Source of the DNA: Imhoffiella fuscus
Lineage (GTDB): Bacteria > Pseudomonadota > Gammaproteobacteria > Chromatiales > Chromatiaceae
DNA: 64,000 nucleotides
Assembly (NCBI RefSeq): GCF_042682685.1
Contig: NZ_JBHUHX010000018.1
Location: 23,937 to 87,936 of the forward strand
Direction: 5' to 3'
The translations under genes were made by a program, and so were the position numbers. Shown one piece after another: positions 35,046-42,926 of this stretch. The notes beneath the pieces were generated by a model. The model ran no database searches. It was not told the DNA's origin and was given only the letters and a program-made list of their open reading frames with translations. Positions within the stretch are counted from its first letter, which is position 1, and the number at the start of each line of letters is the position of its first letter.

Positions 35046-35984
35046 ATGAACAACGACTATGCAATCGAATCCCACGGACTGACCCGCCGTTTCGGCGCCT
35101 TCACCGCCGTGGACCACATCGATCTGCGCGTCCCGCGCGCCCAGATCTACGGCTTCCTCGGACCCAACGGGTCGGGCAAGTCGACCACCATCCGCATGCT
35201 CTGCGGTCTGCTCACCCCCTCGGAGGGCGAAGCGCGGGTGCTGGGGCATCCGGTCCCTGGCGACGCCGACGCGCTCAAGCAGCAGATCGGCTACATGACC
35301 CAGCGCTTCTCGCTCTACGAGGACCTGGACGTCGAGGAAAACCTGGGCTTCATCGCCGACATCTACTGTCTGCCTCGCAAGACGCGCCGCGCCCGGATCG
35401 AGACCCAGCTGGAGCGCTACGACCTGATCGGGCAGCGCCGCCAGCGCGCCGGCACCATGAGCGGCGGCCAAAAGCAGCGGCTCGCGCTCGCCGCCGCCAC
35501 CCTGCACGCGCCGCCCCTGCTCTTCCTCGACGAGCCGACCAGCGCGGTCGACCCCCAGAGCCGGCGTGACTTCTGGGAGGCCCTCTTCGCCCTGGTCGCC
35601 GAGGGCACCACCATCCTGGTCTCGACCCACTACATGGACGAGGCCGAGCGCTGTCACCGTCTGGCGATCCTGCAGCGGGGACGCATCGTCGCCGACGGCA
35701 CCCCGACCCAGCTCTATGCCGGCATGGAGGCCCTGGTGGTGGAGGTGGAGACGGACGCGCCCGGACCCGCGCGCGCGGCGCTGGACGGACTGGCGCCCAT
35801 CCTCAGCGTCACCCAGCTCGGGGTGCGGCTGCGGGTGCTGGTCGCCAAGGCGGTCGAGGACGCGCCCGAGCTGGTGCGCTCCGCGCTGGTGGCCGCCGGC
35901 GTCGAGGCCCGGGTCCAGCCGGTCCATCCGAGCCTGGAGGACGTCTTCGTCCTCGCGACCGATTCCGACGGAGCCGAGCCATGA
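35046..35984 (+). CDS. ABC transporter ATP-binding protein (YbhF-like)
   Basis: A 312-residue ATPase with Walker A GPNGSGKST (about residues 38-46), Q-loop YMTQRFSLY, signature MSGGQKQRL, Walker B LLFLDEPTSAVD and the H-loop STHYMDE. The C-terminal ~90 residues form a small regulatory domain ending VHPSLEDVFV, typical of exporters of the drug type. It is a single ATPase domain, while some YbhF proteins are fused pairs, so it probably works as a homodimer. The permease gene overlaps its stop by four bases. Confidence 0.9.
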   Translation: MNNDYAIESHGLTRRFGAFTAVDHIDLRVPRAQIYGFLGPNGSGKSTTIRMLCGLLTPSEGEARVLGHPVPGDADALKQQIGYMTQRFSLYEDLDVEENLGFIADIYCLPRKTRRARIETQLERYDLIGQRRQRAGTMSGGQKQRLALAAATLHAPPLLFLDEPTSAVDPQSRRDFWEALFALVAEGTTILVSTHYMDEAERCHRLAILQRGRIVADGTPTQLYAGMEALVVEVETDAPGPARAALDGLAPILSVTQLGVRLRVLVAKAVEDAPELVRSALVAAGVEARVQPVHPSLEDVFVLATDSDGAEP

Positions 35985-37084
35985 GCCGCTGTCTCACCCG
36001 ACTGGGCGCGATCCTCTTCAAGGAGGTCCGGCAGCTGCGCCGCGACCGTCTCACCTTCGGCATGATCGTCGGCATCCCGCTGATTCAGCTGATGCTGTTC
36101 GGCTACGCCATCAACACCGACGTGCGCCACCTGCCGGCTGGGGTGGCCGACCAGGCCCAGACCTCGCTCTCGCGGGCGCTGATCGCCGATAGCCAGGCGA
36201 CCCAGGTGGTGGACATCCATCGAAGCGTGCGCGGACCCGAGGAGCTGGAGCGCCTGCTACGGCGCGGCGAGATCGCGGTCGGCCTCCACATCCCGCCCGA
36301 CTTCGGACGCCGGCTGCAGGATCCCGAGCGCCCGGCCGCCCAACTGCTGGCCGACGGCACCGACCCGGTCGTCCTGATGGCGGCCCGCCAGCTCGCCCAG
36401 ATCACGCTCGACTACGACACGGCGGCGGACAAGCCGAGCGGCGAGCCGGTCTTCGAGGTCCGCAACTTCTACAACCCGGAGCGGCGTTCGGCACTCAACA
36501 TCGTGCCCGGTCTGATCGGCGTCATCCTGACCCTGACGATGGTGCTCTTCACCGCGGTCGCCATCGTCCGCGAGGCCGAGCGCGGCAACCTGGAGCTGCT
36601 GATCAACACCCCGGTGCGCAGCATCGAGCTGATGATCGGCAAGATCATCCCCTACGTCCTCATCGGTCTGGTGCAGGTGAGCATCATCCTAGCCCTCGGC
36701 ATGCTGCTGTTCGGCGTGCCCGTGCGGGGCGCGCTCTATCAGGTCTATCTCGCCGCCCTGCTCTTCATCGCCGCCAACCTGACCCTGGGCCTGGTCATCT
36801 CCACCGCCGCCAAGACCCAATTCCAGGCGATGCAAATGACCTTCTTCATCTTCCTGCCCTCGATCCTGCTCTCGGGATTCATGTTCCCCTTCGCCGGCAT
36901 GCCCAAAGCCGCGCAGTATTTTTCCGAGCTGCTGCCGCTGACCCATTTCATCCGGATGATCCGGGGGATCATGCTGCGTGGGGCCAGTTTGGGGGATATG
37001 CCAGGGGAGGTGGTGGCGCTGATTGTTTTTGCGGGGGTAACGCTGACGCTGGCTGTATCTCGGTTTAGTAAGACGTTGGATTGA
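35981..37084 (+). CDS. ABC-2 type permease (YbhS/YhhJ-like)
   Basis: A 367-residue inner-membrane protein: TM1 near residues 28-45 (GIPLIQLMLFGYAINT), a large periplasmic domain, then five helices from about 175 (NIVPGLIGVILTLTMVLFTAVAIVRE in pattern). The block REAERGNLELLINTPVR is typical of ABC-2 exporters. Only one permease is encoded, so it should form a homodimer. It is the last gene of the tetR-adaptor-ATPase-permease operon; its final ~100 bases are locally richer in G and T than the rest. Confidence 0.88.
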   Translation: MSRCLTRLGAILFKEVRQLRRDRLTFGMIVGIPLIQLMLFGYAINTDVRHLPAGVADQAQTSLSRALIADSQATQVVDIHRSVRGPEELERLLRRGEIAVGLHIPPDFGRRLQDPERPAAQLLADGTDPVVLMAARQLAQITLDYDTAADKPSGEPVFEVRNFYNPERRSALNIVPGLIGVILTLTMVLFTAVAIVREAERGNLELLINTPVRSIELMIGKIIPYVLIGLVQVSIILALGMLLFGVPVRGALYQVYLAALLFIAANLTLGLVISTAAKTQFQAMQMTFFIFLPSILLSGFMFPFAGMPKAAQYFSELLPLTHFIRMIRGIMLRGASLGDMPGEVVALIVFAGVTLTLAVSRFSKTLD

Positions 37085-37132
37085 GGCGGTCCACCACCAA
37101 ACCGGCGGCGCGGGGTCGTCTGGAGCAACTGG

Positions 37133-37372
37133 CTAGGCAACGTCCTGTAGTCGATTTACGAGATCATGTCCAGCCGTGGGCTCCGGTAACGGTTTGCCGT
37201 CGTGATGATAAAGCTCAATGACTTCGTCGATGACTTGGCAGAGTTGCTTGAAAACGGCCACTTCGTCGTCCCCATGGCATCCGCCGAACATCAGCCCAGG
37301 GCAGCTTCCCACGTAGCACTGATCTTCTTCTGACCACTCGACAATCTTGGCGTATCGATCGCTGTCTTTCAT
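37133..37372 (-). CDS. hicB: HicB-like antitoxin
   Basis: A 79-residue protein with the HicB-type fold: YAKIVEWSEEDQCYVGSCPGL followed by FGGCHGDDEVAVFKQL and a short C-terminus. It lacks an obvious separate HTH or RHH tail, so it is a short HicB. It is encoded directly after hicA with a four-base overlap and should neutralise the toxin. Confidence 0.78.
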   Translation of the reverse strand: MKDSDRYAKIVEWSEEDQCYVGSCPGLMFGGCHGDDEVAVFKQLCQVIDEVIELYHHDGKPLPEPTAGHDLVNRLQDVA

Positions 37373-37566
37373 CTCTTGGACTCCGCGATGGCGCGCTCCA
37401 CGGCGCGAACAAGATACTGCTTTGCGTCGTCACCTGGTTTGCCAGGAATTGTGATAGGTTTCTGAACGTTCTGATGAACGAAATTGCGGTGACTGCCCTT
37501 GCCACCGCGATTGGCAAAGCCGGCTTGCTCAAGCCGAGCAATGAGCTCCCTTACTTTTGGTGGCAT
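37369..37566 (-). CDS. hicA: HicA-like toxin
   Basis: A 65-residue protein with the HicA double-stranded-RNA-binding fold: VRELIARLEQAGFANRGGKG, then SHRNFVH with the catalytic His and PITIPGKPGDD. HicA toxins cleave mRNA. The toxin gene comes first and the antitoxin second, the usual order of hicAB. It opens the accessory island on the minus strand. Confidence 0.8.
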   Translation of the reverse strand: MPPKVRELIARLEQAGFANRGGKGSHRNFVHQNVQKPITIPGKPGDDAKQYLVRAVERAIAESKR

Positions 37567-37748
37567 AGTGGATGCTCACTTCTTCTATTGGCTAACGTTG
37601 CCGGTAACCCGTGACGCCACACTCCTTGCCAGTCGCGCCGTCCAACTTTCCTGCGTCGGGTTGAGGGGTATGTTAGCAGGAAAACGTGGTCTGTTCCGGT
37701 TTTCCTGGGTTTTCCTGTGTCCCGGCTTTCCCTTCCCGTAAGAAGCTA

Positions 37749-38450
37749 TCACGCCTCTACTTGTAATGCCCCGAAGCTCTTGCACAACTCAAAAAAACCG
37801 AGTAAATGACGCATGCTCTGAAGACAGGAAGGCTCGGACTCCAATCGATTTACGAGATGCCTGACGTAGCTAGGCTCACAAACAGCTCCCGGCCTCGATT
37901 TCGAGTAACTAATATTCTTATCTCGAAACATAGCCTTGAGATAACTGTAATGAAAACGCGCCAAGGTCCCAACGTAATCATTTGGTTTAGGCATTATTTC
38001 AGGATCATAAACGGATACGTCGTAATGTCGCGACAGCAATGCAACATCTTTATCAGACGGATTTCTTGAATAAATTCTTTTATTCCCAAGAAACCATGTC
38101 TCCATGCAAACTATTTGCGGGAATATCTTTAGACTATCGTCGCCAATCACAAGACCCTCATCTTTAACGAAAGACCGTACTTCGTCCGTTTTTTCCTGAA
38201 AAGAAAGATCATCGCCGTCTATAACTAAAGCAAGGTAATCATAACTCCCACACTCGTTGAAATCATCAACAGCATTCACCAGATGATCTGTCAAAATTCC
38301 TGGAAAACCACCTCCACTTATTAGGTAGTAATTATTCTCTACAGCATCACGTGGCGAATCGACTCTTGAGAGTTCGGGCAAAAAATAAGCTAACCATTTA
38401 GGGTAGACAATACGCTCCGTTTTCCCCTCAACCAAAAAGTAGATATTCAT
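37749..38450 (-). CDS. TOPRIM-like protein, partner of the adjacent AAA ATPase
   Basis: A 233-residue protein. Its N-terminus reads YFLVEGKTE (Glu 8) and a later strand reads LALVIDGDD (Asp 78, Asp 80), the Glu and DxD metal-binding positions of a TOPRIM nuclease domain. FLVEGKTERIVYPKWL resembles RloB/AbiLii- and OLD-type proteins. The start lies next to the end of the ATPase gene (they share a base), so the two are co-expressed and probably form one complex. Base composition is much more AT-rich than flanking genes, a sign of transfer. Nuclease function is inferred, not shown. Confidence 0.7.
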   Translation of the reverse strand: MNIYFLVEGKTERIVYPKWLAYFLPELSRVDSPRDAVENNYYLISGGGFPGILTDHLVNAVDDFNECGSYDYLALVIDGDDLSFQEKTDEVRSFVKDEGLVIGDDSLKIFPQIVCMETWFLGNKRIYSRNPSDKDVALLSRHYDVSVYDPEIMPKPNDYVGTLARFHYSYLKAMFRDKNISYSKSRPGAVCEPSYVRHLVNRLESEPSCLQSMRHLLGFFELCKSFGALQVEA

Positions 38451-39598
38451 TACTGAACACCCTCAAGATACTCCTCCAGATTTATTAACTGTGTAAATGC
38501 CTGATGCTTTGATGTACCCAAATTAAAATCAGCCGCATCACGCGCAAATACTATTCCCGCTTTCCGAGTAATAATCTTCCAATTAGGAAAATCAATGTTG
38601 TTAATTATATAAGGGTGATGACTGGTCATAATAAATTGAAGATCACGCCCAGCCTCCAGGATGCTATCCGTAAGATCATCTATACAATTCACGCCCAAAC
38701 TATTCTCAAACTCGTCAATTAGAATCAAGCTTGAATCAGCACAAAGATAGAGTTCCGCCACATGCATCAGAACCCTATGCATTCCAGAAGACATCTTACT
38801 TTCATCAATCCAGTTACTTATTCCTTTCTCCTTAATCTGAATGATGGGAGTCTCACGAAAGAACAAAGGGACCTTTTTACCATTATCCGTAAGCGGCTCG
38901 ACTTTCACCTTTTCCACATACGGAAAAACATCAATGAAAGAGCCCGCTATCTCATCGAAACATTCCCTTTGATTCATATAAGCGAAGTACAACTTTAACT
39001 TGATACCCTCTCGACAATTACGGATAGCCTCTATCGTCTTATAAGCCTCAAGCTTCTCATCTAACTCTTCATCGAAAGCAAAGCGCCTAAGGGCCATTGC
39101 TGAGCCTGTGTTATCGTCAAAAATGACGCGCTCGAACTCAGCAGTAATACCCCCGATCTTTTCTTCCTCTTTGAGCAGCGAGAGCACACTTTCGGTTTGC
39201 GATAACTTCACTGTCTCTTTGCCATCAAAAACTATGCCTGCTGACGTTCTAGAAACTAACTCGCATTCATCGACAAAAACTTTTTCAAATTCAATCTTTG
39301 GCTTATCTTTCTCTTCATCTTCACCCAGATCAAAAATCCTTTCTGCCGCGAGCCCTTTGTCCTCAAATGCCCCCTCCCATCTGCACTCACTTCTTGTTCT
39401 TGTATGAAAAATTATTGACCACCTAACTCCATTCAAGGACTCACCTCGAGAGATCTTTTTCAAATCGAGTATGGCTCTCAGAATACGAGTCTTACCAACG
39501 CCTGAAGCACCAACAAGTAGCGTCAACTGGTCGAACGAGATAGACTTTAAGCACCATCCAGTGGTTCTGCTCTCATATGAAAGTTTATTTATTCGCAT
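38450..39598 (-). CDS. AAA/ABC-type ATPase of a putative two-gene defence system
   Basis: A 382-residue ATPase starting at the ATG at 39598; the frame opens at 39655 but that extra part is encoded by a dispersed repeat. Walker A is LLVGASGVGKT (residues 30-37), the signature-like segment is SSGMHRVL, Walker B is LILIDEFENSLG, and the H-loop is TSHHPYIINN. This is the AAA_21/AAA_15 layout used by OLD, AbiL-, PARIS- and RloC-like systems. Such ATPases sense invading phage and control a toxic nuclease partner, here the downstream TOPRIM protein. Codon use is AT-rich. The precise family is not recognised. Confidence 0.75.
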   Translation of the reverse strand: MRINKLSYESRTTGWCLKSISFDQLTLLVGASGVGKTRILRAILDLKKISRGESLNGVRWSIIFHTRTRSECRWEGAFEDKGLAAERIFDLGEDEEKDKPKIEFEKVFVDECELVSRTSAGIVFDGKETVKLSQTESVLSLLKEEEKIGGITAEFERVIFDDNTGSAMALRRFAFDEELDEKLEAYKTIEAIRNCREGIKLKLYFAYMNQRECFDEIAGSFIDVFPYVEKVKVEPLTDNGKKVPLFFRETPIIQIKEKGISNWIDESKMSSGMHRVLMHVAELYLCADSSLILIDEFENSLGVNCIDDLTDSILEAGRDLQFIMTSHHPYIINNIDFPNWKIITRKAGIVFARDAADFNLGTSKHQAFTQLINLEEYLEGVQ

Positions 39599-39640
39599 TT
39601 TCCTAAACCCCAGCCCTTTTAAGTTGCCATTTTGAGCGAG

Positions 39641-39663
39641 AAAAAGGGGGCGCATTTATTTTT
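39641..39663. repeat. dispersed repeat, single copy
   Basis: AAAAAGGGGGCGCATTTATT here nearly matches the element at 41509-41549 (GAAAAGGGGGACGCATTTATT). Such strings recur as solitary remnants in proteobacterial genomes. This copy lies immediately upstream of the AAA ATPase gene, so together the copies bracket part of the island. Confidence 0.6.
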
Positions 39664-39794
39664 GATCGAAGAGGTGGACGCGCTAGCCGTCCACACGGAT
39701 AAGTCAGGCTCCTTGTGCTTCTAATCATACGACCTCTTTTCCAATCAGTTTCCCAATCATGCGCAACTATATTTCTAATCAGCTCCAAAGCGCA

Positions 39795-40268
39795 TTACGT
39801 GAATGATGCGCCAAGCTGCCAGCGGATCTGCTGGCGTACCTTGGTCGACAGATAGAGACCGTGGACATCCACCAATTCATCGACCTTGGTCATGGCAGTC
39901 GAGGAATCCAGGTGACCGAGACGTTGGGCAAGGACGATCAGACCGAGGGTGCCGATGGGTTTGAGACCAAGCTGACCGGCTCTGGTCCGCGCGGCCTTGT
40001 CATCGATGGCAACCAGATCGATCCCTTGCTCGCGTGCCAGGACCATGGCTTCAAGCTCACCCCGATGGAGCGTGCCGAGGGCGCCGCGAACGAAGGCATC
40101 ACCGACTTCGGACAATTGCCGACATTGGATGAAATCGGGTAAATCCAGTCCGGTTTCGGCAACCACGGCGGGCGGGGCGAGCACCTGTGTGAAGCAGTTG
40201 CTCAGCAACGGAAGCAATTCGATCTTGACCAGGAAGATCAAGGGGCTAGCGTTGGTAACCAATCTCAC
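39795..40268 (-). CDS. PIN-domain toxin, DUF3368 family
   Basis: A 157-residue protein with PIN-domain acidic residues: TNASPLIFL at the N-terminus (Asp-to-Asn at the first position, usual for DUF3368), HRGELEAMVLA with Glu, and AIDDKAAR with Asp pair, then GTLGLIVLA. Such proteins are RNases encoded after UPF0175 antitoxins. The start is a GTG overlapping the antitoxin stop. It should act as the toxin of a type II pair. Confidence 0.82.
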   Translation of the reverse strand: MRLVTNASPLIFLVKIELLPLLSNCFTQVLAPPAVVAETGLDLPDFIQCRQLSEVGDAFVRGALGTLHRGELEAMVLAREQGIDLVAIDDKAARTRAGQLGLKPIGTLGLIVLAQRLGHLDSSTAMTKVDELVDVHGLYLSTKVRQQIRWQLGASFT

Positions 40269-40525
40269 GAGTGCTGACCCACGAGCTCTTCGACGAGAAG
40301 CAGGTCTTCCTGCACCGTTTCATCGGTGATAACGAAGCCATGACCGAAATGCTCCTTGAGCCGATAGTGGAATTCCTCATAACCAAGACCAGCGAGGGCC
40401 GCAGCGGCGGCGAAACTGACCTTGTGTGCGTGGTAGAGACCAGCCGCGAGGAAGAAGTCGCTAGCACCCTGCCCGAGGGTTTCCAGCAGCGGAGCGAAAT
40501 CCGGGTTGATCGTCGGTGTGGGCAT
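40265..40525 (-). CDS. UPF0175-family antitoxin
   Basis: An 86-residue protein with a short HTH-like region typical of UPF0175: AAGLYHAHKVSFAAAAALAG and LGYEEFHYRLKEHFG, ending in an acidic tail (DETVQEDLLLVEELV) suited to block the PIN toxin active site. It precedes and overlaps the DUF3368 toxin gene, the usual order. Confidence 0.82.
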   Translation of the reverse strand: MPTPTINPDFAPLLETLGQGASDFFLAAGLYHAHKVSFAAAAALAGLGYEEFHYRLKEHFGHGFVITDETVQEDLLLVEELVGQHS

Positions 40526-40621
40526 GGTCGGGCTCCGAGCTTTGAGTTCCGAGAAGCTGTTCTAATCCACCTGAGACAAGTCGTCCAGTCCATTTACCCA
40601 ACTGCCCCTGAAACGTTCTTT

Positions 40622-41398
40622 TCAGTCGAGGATGCCCTTGGCCCGCAAGGCATCCCGCGTCAGCGCCGCCCGGAGCGGCAGATCCGCTTTATCCTTCAGG
40701 TCGAGATTCATCGCGAAGATCCAGGTGTCGTCGTTCGTTTCGACATAGCCGACGTACCAGCCGACCGACGGGGTCGAGCGCGCGAACCAGCCGGTCTTGG
40801 CGCGCAGCGTCCAGTCCGGGCTCCGCTCGACGACCATGATGTCGCGCAGGGTGTCGTAGGCGTGGGGACTGAAGGGCAGTGTGCGGCGCACCAGCTGCTC
40901 GATGAAGCCGACCTGCTCGATGGCGCTGATCCGCAGCGATCCGTCCAGCCAGAACTCGGTCAGCGCGAAGGGCTCGGAGAGGGTTCCGTAACCGGCCCGA
41001 CGGATCGCCTGCCGATAGGTCTCGGCACCCACGCGCTGTGCCAGGATCTGATAACACCAGACGCAGGACACCTTGAAGGCGCTGGCGAGGGTCTGGTCTC
41101 GATTCCAATCCGGGATGGAATGCTGCCGGCCGTCCCAGATGAAACGGTCGTCCGCGCCAGCGATCGCCTTGGCGTCGAGGGCGATCAGGGTATTGAAGAT
41201 CTTGAAGGTCGAGGCCGGAGAGAAGCGGCGCTGGGCGCGTGCGTCATCGTGGACGAAGGTCTCGCCGGTGCGCAGCGAGGAGAGCACCAGCGTGCCCTCG
41301 CGGTCGGCGTGGGCGAAGAGTGACGCGATCTCCGCGTCCTCGGCCAAAACGGGACAGGGCAGGAGAAGAACGGCCAGAATCGCAACGAGACGATGCAT
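40622..41398 (-). CDS. class D (OXA-type) beta-lactamase
   Basis: A 258-residue periplasmic enzyme with a signal peptide cleaved after PVLA. The serine active site STFK is at residues 63-66, the SxV motif is SCV at 111-113, and the KTG motif is at 201-203. FWLDGSLRIS is typical of OXA enzymes. The third class D motif, usually YGN, reads YGT at 137-139, so substrate range may differ. GGAG 8 bases before the ATG supports the start. It hydrolyses beta-lactam rings. It is between a toxin-antitoxin pair and an efflux operon, a resistance-island setting. Confidence 0.88.
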   Translation of the reverse strand: MHRLVAILAVLLLPCPVLAEDAEIASLFAHADREGTLVLSSLRTGETFVHDDARAQRRFSPASTFKIFNTLIALDAKAIAGADDRFIWDGRQHSIPDWNRDQTLASAFKVSCVWCYQILAQRVGAETYRQAIRRAGYGTLSEPFALTEFWLDGSLRISAIEQVGFIEQLVRRTLPFSPHAYDTLRDIMVVERSPDWTLRAKTGWFARSTPSVGWYVGYVETNDDTWIFAMNLDLKDKADLPLRAALTRDALRAKGILD

Positions 41399-41508
41399 GA
41401 GAGCACTCCGAGTGAGATGTACAGTGCCAGGGACAGATTGGCGAACGAGGGGCGGAGCAACCGATGGCGAGATCGGCTACGCGACCTTGCCCGAACCGTC
41501 GACAGAAA

Positions 41509-41549
41509 GAAAAGGGGGACGCATTGAAAAGGGGGACGCATTTATTTTC
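41509..41549. repeat. tandem 17-bp repeat, dispersed element
   Basis: GAAAAGGGGGACGCATT occurs twice in direct tandem (41509-41525 and 41526-41542); the second copy continues into TATTTTC. A near copy lies at 39641-39663. The element truncates the C-terminal coding part of the vapC remnant next to it, showing that it arrived by insertion or recombination. Confidence 0.7.
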
Positions 41550-41835
41550 GGTGGGGCAAGTCGAGATCGCGGATACCTTCCGGGCCGCAGCGTGATTCGA
41601 TGACGATGGACAGTTCCGCATAGGTGGTTGCGGAAAGACGTCTGCAGGAAGCAGCCTCGATCGCCTCGTTGAAGGCCCTCCGGTCCAGCTCGTCTTGAAG
41701 GATGGCCATGATGGCTGATGTATCGATGACTATCAGCCAGTAGCCTAGGATATCGTCTGCTGAGCGGGAATCCAGCACTGGCAGCTGTGCGCTGTGGCGG
41801 ACAATCTCGTCGAGGCGTAACACTGTGGGACTCAA
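41542..41835 (-). pseudogene. vapBC remnant: antitoxin tail fused to truncated PIN toxin
   Basis: The 97-residue frame begins with the C-terminal tail of a Rv0623-type VapB antitoxin (LPVLDSRSADDILGY) and runs straight into the N-terminus of a VapC toxin (VIDTSAIMAILQDE, with the first PIN Asp). In intact loci the antitoxin stop and toxin start lie between these two parts. The toxin then breaks off after RDLDL, losing the remaining acidic residues, exactly at the 17-bp repeat. So both genes are broken and the product cannot be a working PIN nuclease. Confidence 0.75.
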
Positions 41836-42926
41836 TCAGCACGCGCCTCTGCTCGAACCAAAAAATCCAATTTCGGCCAGTCGATGAGGAACAGACTCCC
41901 CCCGCGAGCGGACGACCGGCAAACCGCATGACCGCCATGCGCCTCTGCAATGGCCTTGACCACGGCCAGGCCCAGGCCGCTGCCGCCATGTTTGCGCGAA
42001 CGCGACGGATCGCCTCGGCGAAATGCCTCGAATACGTCGGCCGCAGCCTCGCTGGCGATACCCGGGCCTTCATCTTCCACGCTCAGGCAGTACAGGCCCT
42101 CCGATTCCTCCAGGCGCACGGTCAGGATGCCCGGATCGGCATGCTGCAGCGCGTTTTCCAGCAGTGCCATCAGGGCCTGGCGCATACGGACCGGATCGCA
42201 GTCCGGCCGCAGTCCGGTATCGAGCGCCTGCTGCAAGACGAACCCTCGCGCGGACAGCGCCGTCGCGAAGACCTGGATCACGGTACGCAGCTCCTCGGCC
42301 AGCCCGACCTTGTCTCGCTGCAGCTCCAGATGACCGCTGTCCTTGAGACTGAGTACGCGCAGGTCCTCGATCAGTCGGCTCAGACCTTCCACTTGGCGCA
42401 GCAGACCCTCGAAGATCTCGTTGCTGGGGCTGAAGACGCCTTCCGCGAGACCCTGCAGACGCCCGCGCAGAATGGTGACCGGCGTGCGCAGTTCATGGGC
42501 GATGGCGGCGTTCCAGAACTCGCGCTCGCGGGTCATGCCCTGCAGGCGCTCGGCCATGGCGTTGAAGTCGCGCACCAGCTGCGCCGTTTCGCCCATCGCC
42601 TGTTCGTCCATCCGCGCCCGGGCGTCGAGCCTGCCCTGGGCCACTTCCCGCAGGCTGTGCGCCACCGAGTTGAGCGGCGTGATGAGGCGCCGCGACAGGC
42701 GGATGGCGACGAACACCGCCATGCCGAGCGCGGCGACGATGGTCCCGACGATCCAGACCATCTCGACCCGCGAGGGCATCCAGGTTTCGGAAATGGAGCC
42801 CGGCAGGTAGGTCACGGCGACGGCATAGAAGACGTAGGAGCCGAATACCGAGATCAGGATGATGCCCAGCGCCATCACGGCCAGAGACTGGACGATTTGA
42901 CGGCGCAGGCCCGGCGCGCGCTTCAT
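41832..42926 (-). CDS. sensor histidine kinase (BaeS/AdeS-like)
   Basis: A 364-residue membrane kinase: TM1 (VMALGIILISVFGSYVFY), a very short periplasmic loop, TM2 (VGTIVAALGMAVFVAIRL), a HAMP domain (LITPLNSVAHSLREVAQGRL in pattern), HisKA with the phospho-His in IAHELRTPV, and HATPase_c (LLENALQHA, DEGPGIA, GGSGLGLAVVKAI). The short loop suggests it senses the membrane rather than a soluble ligand. Its start overlaps the regulator stop by four bases. By analogy with AdeRS it should control the divergent RND efflux operon. Confidence 0.9.
   Translation of the reverse strand: MKRAPGLRRQIVQSLAVMALGIILISVFGSYVFYAVAVTYLPGSISETWMPSRVEMVWIVGTIVAALGMAVFVAIRLSRRLITPLNSVAHSLREVAQGRLDARARMDEQAMGETAQLVRDFNAMAERLQGMTREREFWNAAIAHELRTPVTILRGRLQGLAEGVFSPSNEIFEGLLRQVEGLSRLIEDLRVLSLKDSGHLELQRDKVGLAEELRTVIQVFATALSARGFVLQQALDTGLRPDCDPVRMRQALMALLENALQHADPGILTVRLEESEGLYCLSVEDEGPGIASEAAADVFEAFRRGDPSRSRKHGGSGLGLAVVKAIAEAHGGHAVCRSSARGGSLFLIDWPKLDFLVRAEARAD

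Noticed and set aside
39598..39655. Longer start of the AAA ATPase with 19 extra residues
   Set aside because: The extra codons fall in the dispersed repeat and lack a ribosome site; the ATG at 39598 begins the natural strand before Walker A.
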